A DNA stretch of 64,000 bases from Syngnathus acus (lineage: Eukaryota; Chordata; Actinopteri; Syngnathiformes; Syngnathidae): positions 978,501-1,042,500 of the forward strand of contig NC_051096.1 of assembly GCF_901709675.1 (NCBI RefSeq), given 5' to 3'. Numbering within the stretch: the stretch's first letter is position 1; each line of letters opens with the position of its first letter. The translations under genes and the position numbers were made by a program. The notes beneath the pieces were generated by a model. That model saw nothing but the letters and a program-made list of their open reading frames with translations. It was not told the DNA's origin and ran no database searches. This document shows, in pieces, positions 41,760 through 52,944 of the stretch.

Positions 41760-44700
41760 GGTTGGAGGTATTAGTGGGAGTCCAAGTCAGGGCTGGTGCT
41801 GAGGAAGTCGCAACTCTACAACACAAAAGGGATCACGTCAAGGTTGAGAACTGGAGAGCACAAAGTAAGCAGAGGTGTATGGACCGGTTCTCCCGCTAAG
41901 ATCCCGCTGAGTCAACCTGTCGCAGCCGGAAACCGCTCAGACACCAAGTTGAGGGCGAATAGCACGATGCTAAAGAGGCAAAGTTGTTCAAGCCAAATCA
42001 ACTCTTTTCTCGTAGGCCCTTGTCCATCAATTCCAGGACTCCAACTTTGCCAAGGTTCTATTAAGGAGTGGTCTCAGGCTGCATTTCAAGAGCAGCACAG
42101 TGCAATCAGCTGAGCCAAGCAGGTCGACCCTCGAGCCCACAACCCCCAAATTGAATTTAGCCCTAACAACAGCACACGAGATGTCTCATCTGGTGGTGGT
42201 GGCGGCGGCACTCGACTTTACGAGCTCCTCGAGAGTTGGCTCGGCATTTGAAGATTTTCTGTTCCTGATGCAATTCCAACTCATGGAGATGCCGTCTTGA
42301 AGTAAGAATGGAGACAAAAAAAAAACCCACCACCCTGCTCAGCCACTTGTTGGAGCGCACGGTTTTGGACTGTGTGGCTACGTCTCCGTGGAAGCGTACA
42401 GTCTGTCATACGATGGTGGGAGGCTGATTGTCAGCTTGTGCACAAATGATCTTTGTTATTTAGGAGGCCAAGTGTTTATGTTACAACTCAAAGAGCGTGT
42501 GACCTTCCCACAATGTTACTGTGATAGGGCAGGGAGAGTCAATTTTACTTGTGGCCCTAGTGAGTCACCAGGTAGCTCTTTTTTTCTGCCCAGTGCGTCA
42601 TCTGGGAGCAACGTCCTGCTTTTTCCCTTTCCCTGACTTTGTGGTCTGGCGCTCCCATCCAAAGTTCCGCAGCGAGCGGCCCAGGAAGTATGTCGGGCGG
42701 GCGTACATGCTATTTCGCATTGAATTGTTTCAACATCAGACTGTCGTATGAATGGATCTCCCTCGGGCTTGATCTGTTGTGCTGAATCATCACGTTTGAG
42801 TCATGATGAAATTCACACGTGTTAAGAAATGATGAACACGCAACGGAAGCTGAAGATTTCCGAGTCAAGCCAGATTGAGCTTTACTGTGGAAAGAAGAAG
42901 CACTGCTGGGCGGTTCTCTCCAAACCAACACTCCCACCTGGCTTACTGGTTGGGATTGTCAAACAAACACGGCCTGCTCACTTTGTTTTGACAGCAACAT
43001 CAAAGTCTTGAAAGAAATCGTACGCTTGTCCTCCCTTACGTGGAAAAGTGAAGTGACTGACAAGGACACGACGACTACTTTAAAGGCAACGTCTTTTCAC
43101 ACACGGCCCGTTGGCTGAGGCTTAGGGTCAAGGTTAGGCCCCCCCAACCGTCTTTTGACTCCCTCGGGTGCCTCGTTTCTTGCCTCTAAATATACTAAGT
43201 TGCATTAGTATTTTTTTTTTTAACCAAAAAAGGAAAACTCATGCTCGGCGGAAAAAAAACACTCCCGAACTGAAGCTTGTTTTCACTTCTCGGCTCCAAA
43301 CTGTCACCACCGTTTCAAACGGCACCGTTTTGTTATCAGTGCAGGCCTTCAACCTCCGCTGGCTTTCTAAGCCCGATGTTGAAGTGAGCTCATTCCTGGC
43401 ATTCTTGTCTTGACACTGACTTGAAATGCCATTTGAGAGAATGGGTGCCTGCACCCAAAGACAAATTTCCGTGTCAACACGGGAACTATCTGGCAGCCAT
43501 ATTCCCCAATCGCATCTGTTGTCTCTAAAGCCGCCTCACCCACGCGAGTGGAGCGGGCATACCTAGCGTTCATTTTGTGAGATAATTCGGCTCGGCGAGG
43601 AATACCTGAGAACAGGTTGGGAGGGACGAGCCAGTTCATGCGAGCCCACAGCTGCTTTTCACCAGCGGCTGGCGTTAGTTAACGTGCTCAAACAGACGAG
43701 CGCAAACATGGGCTCTGTACCTCACCAGAACCGTTGAGTGGCGCACAAAAACCGAGGACTCAAGATCCAGTTGGGTGTGTGGTGGTGAGCACTCTGGGTC
43801 CGAGTGTTGTTTACGGGCACAAAAGGTGCTTCAGCTCTTTGGACGACACTCATTCAAACACCAAACAACATTATTGGCAGAATATTGCCATATGATTTCT
43901 GGACTAACTTGCATGTTACAACTTTTATTTGGTGATTGTTTGGACGTTTTTCTTCATAGTAGTTGCAGCTACATTTTTTCTCGTAAAATGTTTTTCTTCG
44001 CTGGTTTCCCTGTAAACAATTTGCGTCCAATCTACAATGCTGCCCCCGTAGTTTCCTGCCGGTACTGCAACATTTTCTCTGTGTCTGCTAAAATTGTCAA
44101 CTATGTAACATCGAGCACGAATGGACCTTTTCCACGCTCTCCGAGAACGGAACAAAACCATTCCAGCAAATACCACATCTATAAAAAGATGCACCGCAAG
44201 AAATTCTTGCCACAATACTGACTTTCCCCCCCCTTGTAATTACACACAGTGGACCACTGTTTTCCCAGTGTGACTCACTGGGAAAACGCGGCAACCCGAT
44301 TTGAATTGGCACTTTTTACGGCTCTAAACCAAAGAAGATGTGTGCAGTCATGGCAATAGGGGGATCAAAGTCTAAAGGCGGGGAACTTCTTGAAAGTGAG
44401 TATCGCTTGACTTAATTGGGCGCACCTTTTAAAACTAGCCTGTCTATTTTAGTGTATGTGAGCAGGAGTTACCTGGAGGATGTCAAGCTCAAGCCTCGAT
44501 GCAGATCAAAGACATTTTGCATTTATGTTCTCAACTCTTTCAGACATGAGGTGAAATTGAATGGAAACAGAGAAAATGTAAGAAGTGCAGGAAAAAGCAG
44601 ACAGGATTCAAATAGATGAGCAGCCGCTTGGAGCAGAACGACAGAATGGAATGTGTAGCATGAATAGAAGCGTGAAAGTCAAGTCAGGAAGTCGACTGAA

Positions 44701-47166
44701 TAGAGCCACTCTAGCCGCTTGATCGTTTGTCTCGTTTACCTCCAAACTTGTAAGGCGTCTTCTCTTTGCGTCCGCATTGGAACTTGTCAACAATAAGCAA
44801 ATTATTCTGAAATCCTCCCCCAAAGTGAGGCTCCAGGCCCGGATCGAGTGCCCTGCGTGCGTGCGTGTGTGCGTCCAAGTGCACCCTCAGGGCCGCCGCC
44901 ACTACGCCACTGCGGCGAATGAGGAAGGAGCAGGCGGGACGCTCGGTTCCCCGCTCCCCCACTCACCGGGCCAGAGACTCCGCCCAGAGACGTCGTTGGC
45001 CCGGTACAGACACTCGCAGGCTCCGGCTGGAAGCTCCGCCCTCACTGTGAGTCTTGCAGCGTATTTTTTTTCTTCCCCCCACTGAAAACATGGCTGCTTG
45101 CTGTTTGTTCTTAAGGCAACTTGTTTAATTCTACAATATATTTGTGTGTGGTGTGCTTTGATTTTTTGTGCTGGTTATAGTTTGAAATTGTGGCATTGAA
45201 GTGGCAATTGGTCGCCATCCGAGACCTTTGATTGTGTGTTGCCCGCATGTGCTTGTTGGTCTCAAATGGCCTTTTATGGCTGTTTTGTATTTGATAATCC
45301 CCAAATACTCACTTACTTGGCTGCTGAGTGACTCCCTTGTTGTTACTTGTTAATAAGTGAGTGATGAATGCATCACAGGACAACCGAAGTGACTCATTTT
45401 ACTGATCCGATCACTGCTGGGGTGATTTGAATGATGGTCTGTTCACTCAGAGCGGGCCCACCTTAGTTTTGTCCCCACTCTAGAATATATTTCATCAATG
45501 TTGAGCTTTGAACAATACATCTGAATTAAACTGTGTGATATACTTTCATTCTGGATATTTGTACAAGTGTTTTTTCACCAGAATAGTTGCATGAAATCTT
45601 GATTTAAATTACATATATTTTGAAAAGAAATTCTGATTTGTTTTGCCCCTCTCTCCTTATCTCGACTGATAAAGTGAACAATGACGCAAGTCAACGCATG
45701 AGTGCACAATCGGGTAGGTGCTTTCCGAACTTTAGCTCCCTTTATATGGCCTAAGTCATGAACACACCTTGTTTTACGGGTACCCTGATAGCAACTCGCA
45801 CACACACACTATTTTCTGAGGGTGCCTGTTTAGATCTATGTATTCACTTGCGAACCCTCATCATGCCCGTTTGCGCTGCAACTCTAAAGTGTGAACCCCC
45901 CCCACACACACACACACGAGAGGAGTTTGTCTTTATCACAACTGCATGAAAACTTGAGGTGGGAGTGACAGAGGAGGGCGAAAAAGACGCTCCCAATGTC
46001 AAACAGGTACATACACAAAGGGCGCGACTGCTTAGAGGAATGCGCCAGAGGCATCTCTCCACACCTTCCCTTCCACCCCCATTCCTCGCCCCTCCCCCCT
46101 GCCATCTTGCCTCGGCTGAGTCACCCGCTCAACCAGTATGTGTGCAAGTACGGGCTGGAAGTCCAAATCCTGGCCGCACACGCCTCCAAATGCAAGCATA
46201 CTTGAAAAGTGGCTGGCTGGGGTGGCTGTTCCTTTACTACTTAACTGCAGCCGGGACAGGTGTCTATTTGGGAGTTACCCACACACAGTGTACCTTTATT
46301 TACAATTCAAGTCCAGAGTACTGCAGGATATCGTTTTTCACCTGCTGAACTTCCTCATCTGCATTCCCCCCCTCTGCGAGCTTTCCCAGCATGCCTTTCT
46401 CACGCTGTAATGTCACACCTGAGTATAAGGTGACTCTGCACAGCCACGGGTCATCTTGACACCATTCTACCGCCAGGCTCCACTTGGTCCCCTTTAACGA
46501 GCATGCAGTATGCGCTACGCGCGGGGGCGGACGCCGGGCCACATTTTGTGCCAATTAACACCATATGGGAAACGCAAGCTGCCAAATAATGGAGATGCAC
46601 TCAACGATAAGATTCCAACTAACCTAACCCTACCCCCCCCTAGGCGTGTCAAAGGACAGGCGAATGGTGCGAGGCCAAGCCCACGGCCATAAAGAAGATT
46701 AATAAGGTTAAGAAAAAACAAGCAAAAGGAAAGACACCTGAGGTTAATGATGATAAATCATCAAATGGGAAGTGCATTTTCCCCATTTATTACATTCTCA
46801 CAGTGCAGGGAGAAGCAGCCGTGTTATACTGCTCCCTATTGTGCTTAACTGGCATGCACAAAATTGTGAAAATATTTTGGGTTACTGAAATCAAGCCTAT
46901 CGTGTAAATAATACGATAAAGGAAAGCACGTTTTTGCAAATGTGAACGCTCCTAAAATGTGTTGAATTGTTTGCTGTAGTGCTTGTCATATTTTAGTCAC
47001 ATTCTGGAGCAAATAATTTAATTTATTCATCCGATTTTACTTGCACCTGTTATTATGAACCTATTAATCACTGTGAGCTCTCATGTGATTATATAACTAT
47101 GCAATTATATGAAAACGAATAGTTTATATGTTTTTAGTAATGCAGCCAGTGCCTTTCCTGTGCCGT
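41760..47166. other. fam83h upstream region; no coding gene found
   Basis: About 5.4 kb upstream of the fam83h start. It probably holds noncoding 5' exons, an intron and the promoter; a GC-rich patch at about 44850-45060 is a promoter candidate. Simple repeats: poly-C/CA at 45897-45916. ORFs here are short and show no family motif. Confidence 0.45.
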
Positions 47167-47845
47167 TGTTGTGCTTGATTTGGTTCCCCGTGAGATTTTG
47201 TTCCCCCTGCCACGGGAGCGCGCACGCCTTATTTGGAAAGCGAAAAACCGATGTCGTACGGCGTCGTACGGCGTCAGCACTATGTTGTTTTCAATAAAAA
47301 CATGAAGAACTCACGTTTGCGTCAGTCAATTTAAATTTTTATAAAGGATTATTCTCATTTGATGTCGTACAGACGGAACACTCATTCACTTCACCAAAAC
47401 GCAACAATATAATTACGTGAGCTCTTTGCATAAACCTCGATGCAAAGAAACTCCTCTTTTTGGGTACAGGCTACAAGGAGTATATATTACAAAGGAAACT
47501 TTATACTTAATTGTGATCATCATTCATCCATCCATCCATTTTATTACTCAGGTATTTTCAAAGCAAATTAATATTGTTGCATTTATTAATTTGCTTTAAC
47601 ATGACAGCGCAATATAATTAAAAGCTGACACTATAGCAATGTCAAACGTGTTCATTTAAGAAAAAGCCACACACGTTTTGTGATCAAATCTTTCATAACG
47701 AGAATGATTTGAGTGAATTGATTTGAATGAATAATTGAGAAGAAATTTCAGTTCTGAAGGCTCCTTTTGTCCCAAGCAAAGTGACAGATGGTGGGGAGGG
47801 GGGATAAAAATTGTAACAAGAACTCTATAAAAAATGTCAAGCCGT

Positions 47846-48421
47846 GAGGATATGTCCCCCACGCCCCCCCCCCCCTTATTTTGAGAACGGTGAGTGCTGG
47901 ACTCCAGCTGTTTTTTTTCTGTCTTCCTGGGGGTCTGTTCAGGTTGTGTGGCAAATTTGAACAGGTTCCCTCATTCCTAGGCCAAATTACAGGGGGGGAA
48001 CAAATCCTCACAGCTGCCCCGTGAGGATATGTTCCCCCCCCTTATTTTGAGAACGGTGAGTGCTGGACTCCAGCTGTTTTTTTTTCTGTCTTCCTGGGGG
48101 TCTGTTCAGGTTGTGTGGCAAATTTGAACAGGTTCCCTCATTCCTAGCCCAAGTTACAGGGGGGGGAACATATCCTCACGGGTGCCCTGTGAGAATATGT
48201 TCCCCCCCCTTATTTTGAGAACGGTGAGTGTTGGACTCCAGCTGTTTTTTTTTCTGTCTTCCTGGGGGTCTGTTCAGGTTGTGTGGCAAATTTGAACAGG
48301 TTCCCTTATTCCTAGCCCAAGTTACAGGGGGGGAACATATCCTCACGGGTGCCCTGTGAGAATATGTTCCCCCCCTTATTTTGAAAACGGTGAGTGCTGG
48401 ACTCCAGCTGTTTTTTTTCTG
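47846..48421. repeat. Left subterminal array, ~168-bp units (about 3.4 copies)
   Basis: Each unit holds CCTTATTTTGAGAACGGTGA, GTGCTGGACTCCAGCTG, TCTTCCTGGGGGTCTGTTCA and CAAATTTGAACAGGTTCCC, and ends in a back-to-back pair of GTGAGGATATGTTCCCCC-like motifs around a short GC spacer. Unit starts are near 47846, 48016, 48182 and 48350. Confidence 0.9.
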
Positions 48422-48653
48422 ATGATTTGTGCAGTGATACCGTTATTACTGCACTTTATCAATTTGTTTGGCCTTATTTTGGTCAAACAACTTTGTTTCT
48501 TAATCATATAACATACATCAAAAATTATAACTTTAAACTTTATTAAGAAAAAAAAATAATTAATTTCCTTTTTAAATAATAATAAAATAAAATGAAAAAA
48601 TACAAATTTTAATTAAAAAAAAGCAAAATGGTCTTCAAGCAAGCTTCAAATAT

Positions 48654-51001
48654 TTAGCATTTAATTTCTGTACATGTACACAAAAAAGAGCCTTCGGTTG
48701 GAGGCTCCCCGACACATACAAGATGGAACCACCTGCAACACTCGTCACACTGAATCTGGTAAACAAAGAAAAAAGCAAGATCATACAATGCAGCACATTT
48801 ACAATAATTTACAACGAATGTGTAATTCAATATATTTCTTAATCATCACATGTATTAGTTAACAAGACCTGACATAATTACCCATCTGTTGTCTGTGTCA
48901 TGTGTAGCTTCCCCACAAACAAAGCACAAGTTAGATAAATCATCTGTGAAAACAAAGACAGAAGAATTGCTATAGTACTTCCCTGTGTAAAACTTAACTG
49001 AGTTGTATATAGCATTGATAGCACAGTCAGGACCATTCTTTGGGTGGCAATAACATCTCTTGGGTGCATATTACATACCAGTCTCTAATAGAAGTGTGGT
49101 GGCAATTTGCAGCCTGTACCTATTTACATCATGTGCCTTTGCTGAGAAATCTATTTCTTCATTTGAAAGAAGATGTTCTGCAAACTGAAAAAGACAATGT
49201 CAGATGTTTACAGTGCATAAAGAATGCTTTAAATGTTTGCCATCTTTAGCCTATATATCATACAAAAAATTCTGCTGTCAGACAATAATTTGTTTTAGTC
49301 CTTTGTTGTATGAACTCTAAATTAGTTTTTTTAGTTTTGAGTAATGTTTGATTAAGTTTTTGCATAATTGAGTGATATGAGTTTGGTGAATCTAGTCTGT
49401 AAATCAAATGCATACTTTCAAAGCAAATACACCACAAGAGGTTGAATCTTGTTGCCTGGGATGGGGGACAGTGCCACAAGTCCACCTGGAAACATTGCAC
49501 CCTTTCTTGCGCATGAACGCCCTGAAATATAAGAGCCAGTACATATTATCACAAATTTCAAGTTTTATCCATCAATTACATATAATTTATATTGGTAAAA
49601 ACAAAAACCTAGTCCACTTTCAAAAGAAAGCGCACATCTTCAGTTAAATGTTGATATCACAATAGTACTCTGACTTTTAGAAGCTGTGCTTACCGGGTTG
49701 ATTCCATTTTCCCTCGTTTGTCTAAAAGTCAAAGACAGTCCATCACCATCACGCAAATATATTGGTATCCATCTTTTGTCTGAGCCAGTTTGCCAATGAG
49801 GTCCATCCCCAAGAGTTCGAATGGCTGAGACACCTAATAAATAAATATTTATAAAAACAAATTGTGTTAAACTGATGTTGCTGAGAAAAATAGTTATATT
49901 AAAGTATGCCACATACAAAATACTATATAGACCTTGAGTCAAAATAGAGAACATTATTTGGATTAACTGACCTGTATAGGCATGACCTCTGTTGGGCTTT
50001 TTATTGATATGCCGGCTGCCTGACATTCGGTGCACTGAGACACCTGACAATGGCAAGTTTTGTGGAAAAGTAGTCATTGTTAATAAATGCATGCAAAAAG
50101 GGCAAGATCTTAGATAATGATTTTGAATTGTTTGCAAAAGATACAAAGGAATAGTTTCATTCATTATGTTTGCAGGCTAAAAAAAATGAACAAACAAGTA
50201 TACTCTTTTTGTATTGTTTACATACCCACTCATTACTGTCAACAGACATCGCTGGCCAGTAATATCTCAGAGAGATGCTGTGTCTTGTTTTATTTTGCCC
50301 GGTGCCCCTGCCGGGCTGGCATGAAAACTCTTAAAAATTTCATTTGCCTCTTCAGCGCCACAGACAACCTTCACTTGGACTGCCTGGTCTGTGCCTTTTT
50401 GGCGGCAATAATACAGCTCCCCTCCTGAGTAGAAGTAAAAATAAAATGTTGAATTAGCACCATACTTGTGGTAATTCATCAAGTGCTCACTCAATACACC
50501 TAATTGCAAATTTGCTACTTGGACAAAAAAAACCCATTAGTTTCATAATATATCAAATGTTCACTCAAGGGGTCTACAACCAAATATGTTACTTTAGTTT
50601 GATAATTTATCAAATATTTACTCAATAGATCCACAAATAGTTACTTGAAAAAGAAACATAGCTTGAGTTGCACTCAACAAATTCAACAATTTCCTTCATA
50701 GTGAGGTGTGTTATATATATTGCTTCCAACATTTTACAAGTCAATTATTTGTCTTATAGAGTAATTACTCTAAAACTTAAGTTTCTGACGTTAGTGTAGA
50801 AATTAGCAGGTTCTGCAATGTGAATTTTTGGTGCGTCTCTGGATCTAATTTGCTTGATTTATGTACGATGTGTATCTTACCCTCAACGTCGTAAAAAGAA
50901 GCTTTTCTTCTCAATACGTACTTCTCCTTCTTCGTCATACCATTTGGGTATTCTTGTTTTGTTTTGTAGGCAATAATTTGTTGGTAAATAGTTGGGTCCA
51001 T
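48654..51001 (-). pseudogene. Transposon gene: GIN integrase N-part, Ulp1-type protease C-part, PHD finger
   Basis: Exons on the minus strand: 50881-51001 (MDPTIYQQIIAYKTKQEYPN, EKYVLRRKASFYDVE), 50226-50424 (GGELYYCRQ, EEANEIFKSFHASPAG, then after a one-base shift TGQNKTRHSISLRYYWPAMS), 49972-50043 (VSQCTECQAAGISIKSP), 49694-49833 (VSQPFELLGMDLIGKLAQTK), 49416-49521 (PRQQDSTSCGVFALK), 49079-49184 (FAEHLLSNEEIDFSAKAHDV), 48882-48943 (CFVCGEATHDTDNRW) and 48654-48755 (IQCDECCRWFHLVCVGEPPT, CTC, stop at 48654). The H..C-x2-C block is the integrase zinc-binding region, MDLIG holds the first catalytic Asp, QQDSTSCGVF is the Ulp1/C48 catalytic-cysteine motif, and C-x2-C...CDECCRWFH...C-x-C is a PHD finger. 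The rest of the integrase core and the protease His/Asp part are absent; exon 49694-49833 also has an in-frame stop. The last four exons are in clean frame. Confidence 0.75.
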
Positions 51002-51126
51002 TGTGCGGCAGCGTATTGTTGTCAGAAAACAATGGCGAAATGACGCGAAGTGCGCACTTACAAGGTGGGGTAAAATGGGTGTTTTGGTGACAAGTTTGAA
51101 TTCAAGACAATATTGTTTGACCAACA

Positions 51127-51850
51127 AACTCACCGTTCTCAAAATAAGGGGGGGGGGGGACATATCCTTACGGGGCAGCTGTGAGGATTTGTTCCCCCCC
51201 TGTAATTTGGCCTAGGAATGAGGGAACCTGTTCAAATTTGCCACACAACCTGAACAGACCCCCAGGAAGACAGAAAAAAAACAGCTGGAGTCCAGCACTC
51301 ACCGTTCTCAAAATAAGGGGGGGAACATATCCTCACGGGGCAGCTGTTAGGATTTGTTCCCCCCCTGTAATTTGGCCTAGGAATGAGGGAACCTGTTCAA
51401 ATTTGCCACACAACCTGAACAGACCCCCAAGAAGACAGAAAAAAAAAACAGCTGGAGTCCAGCACTCACCGTTCTCAAAATAAGGGGGGGGAACATATCC
51501 TCACGGGGCAGCTGTGAGGATTTGTTCCCCCCCTGTAATTTGGCCTAGGAATGAGGGAACCTGTTCAAATTTGCCACACAACCTGAACAGACCCCCAGGA
51601 AGACAGAAAAAAAAACTGCTGGAGTCCAGCACTCACCGTTCTCAAAATAAGGGGGGGGGGAACATATTCTCACAGGGCATCCGTGAGGATATGTTCCCCC
51701 CCTGTAATTTGGCCTAGGAATGAGGGAACCTGTTCAAATTTGCCACACAACCTGAACAGACCCCCAGGAAGACAGAAAAAAAACAGCTGGAGTCCAGCAC
51801 TCACCGTTCTCAAAATAAGGGGTGGGTGGGGGTGCACATATCCTCACGGC
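51127..51850. repeat. Right subterminal array, ~168-bp units (about 4.3 copies)
   Basis: The same unit as at 47846-48421 but in inverse orientation, with unit boundaries near 51132, 51301, 51470, 51638 and 51806. Because the period is near a multiple of three, several chance ORFs repeat the same peptide (CSPPVIWPRNEGTCSNLPHN); these are not genes. Confidence 0.9.
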
Positions 51851-52120
51851 TTGACATTTTTTATAGAGTTCTTGTTACAATTTTTATCCCCCCTCCCCAC
51901 CATCTGTCACTTTGCTTGGGACAAAAGGAGCCTTCAGAACTGAAATTTCTTCTCAATTATTCATTCAAATCAATTCACTCAAATCATTCTCGTTATGAAA
52001 GATTTGATCACAAAACGTGTGTGGCTTTTTCTTAAATGAACACGTTTGACATTGCTATAGTGTCAGCTTTTAATTATATTGCGCTGTCATGTTAAAGCAA
52101 ATTAATAAATGCAACAATAT

Positions 52121-52484
52121 TGTCATGTCTCGTCCCCAGTTTTGTGATGTGTATAGGTTGTCATCGTTTCTGTGTGTGTGCTCGCCCCTCCCTTCCTGTG
52201 TGCCCTTGATTAGTGTAATCACACTCACCTGCCTCTTGTTGCCTGTGTTGTATTTAAGTTCTGTTTGTGTGCCACTCGATGTCGGAGCATTGTGGACAAT
52301 GCATGTGTCACTGCCACGAGGTTGTTTGGTTCCTGTCTTGTGTATCACGTTTTTGTCGGTCAGTCCTGTTAGTTTTGATAAGTCACGTCGGGTTTCCGAG
52401 TCTTTCTATTGAGTTTGCTGCAATAAACCCTGGTCCAAGCTGCACTTGGTCGCCCTGCTCCATTTCTACACTCCATTCGTGACA
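52121..52484 (+). mobile_element. Solo LTR with 5-bp target duplication, nested in the right arm
   Basis: It starts TGTCATG, ends GTGACA (inverted TGTCA...TGACA), and is flanked on both sides by AATAT (52116-52120 and 52485-52489). The left arm of the host element is continuous across the matching site. It has a TATTTAAG box near 52251 and AATAAA near 52421. No internal retroelement region remains, so it arose by LTR-LTR recombination. Orientation is from these two signals. Confidence 0.88.
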
Positions 52485-52944
52485 AATATTAATCTGCTTT
52501 GAAAATACCTGAGTAATAAAATGGATGGATGGATGAATGATTATCACAATTAAGTATAAAGTCTCCTTTGTAATATATACTCCTTGTAGCCTGTACCCAA
52601 AAAGAGGAGTTTCTTTGCATCGAGGTTTATGCAAAGAGCTCACTTAATTATATTGTTGCGTTTTGGTGAAGTGATTGAGTGTTCCGTCTGTACGACTGGT
52701 CTTTGAATGCACCCCGCTTCAATGGCAGAACGCGGATGAATTTAAAGACATCAAATGAGAATAATCCTTTATAAAAATTTAAATTGACTGACGCAAACGT
52801 GAGTTCATGTTTTTATTGAAAACAAAATAGTGCTGACGCCGTACGACGCCGTACGACATCGGTTTTTCGCTTTCCAAATAAGGCGTGCGCGCTCCCGCGG
52901 CAGGGGGAACAAAATCTCACGGGGGAACCAAATCAAGCACAACA

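Larger units (their letters stand above)
47167..52944 (-). mobile_element. Ginger-type DNA transposon with kilobase-long inverted arms
   Basis: The ends are TGTTGTGCTTGATTTGG (47167) and its complement CCAAATCAAGCACAACA (ending 52944), i.e. TGTNR...YNACA as in Ginger elements. Inverted similarity runs inward about 1.25 kb on the left (to about 48420) and, on the right, from 52944 down to about 51127. The right arm is longer because of a solo LTR (52121-52484), one more subterminal unit, and about 57 bp near 52700 that the left lacks. The single-copy core (about 48421-51126) encodes, on the minus strand, integrase, Ulp1-like and PHD exons. Flanks are CCGT and CCTG; a clean 4-bp target duplication was not found. 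Assignment to Ginger rests on termini plus domain content. Confidence 0.75.

Noticed and set aside
43168-44221. Short ORFs upstream of fam83h
   Set aside because: No motif, no splice continuity and ordinary AT content; treated as noncoding.
51127-51850. Regular direct repeats that could suggest a CRISPR-like array
   Set aside because: The units are near-identical throughout (~168 bp) with no variable spacers, and the DNA is vertebrate; they are transposon subterminal repeats.
51181-51943. Series of ORFs repeating the same Cys/Pro-rich peptide
   Set aside because: They come from the 168-bp subterminal repeat, whose period is a multiple of three; no start context, splice logic or family match.
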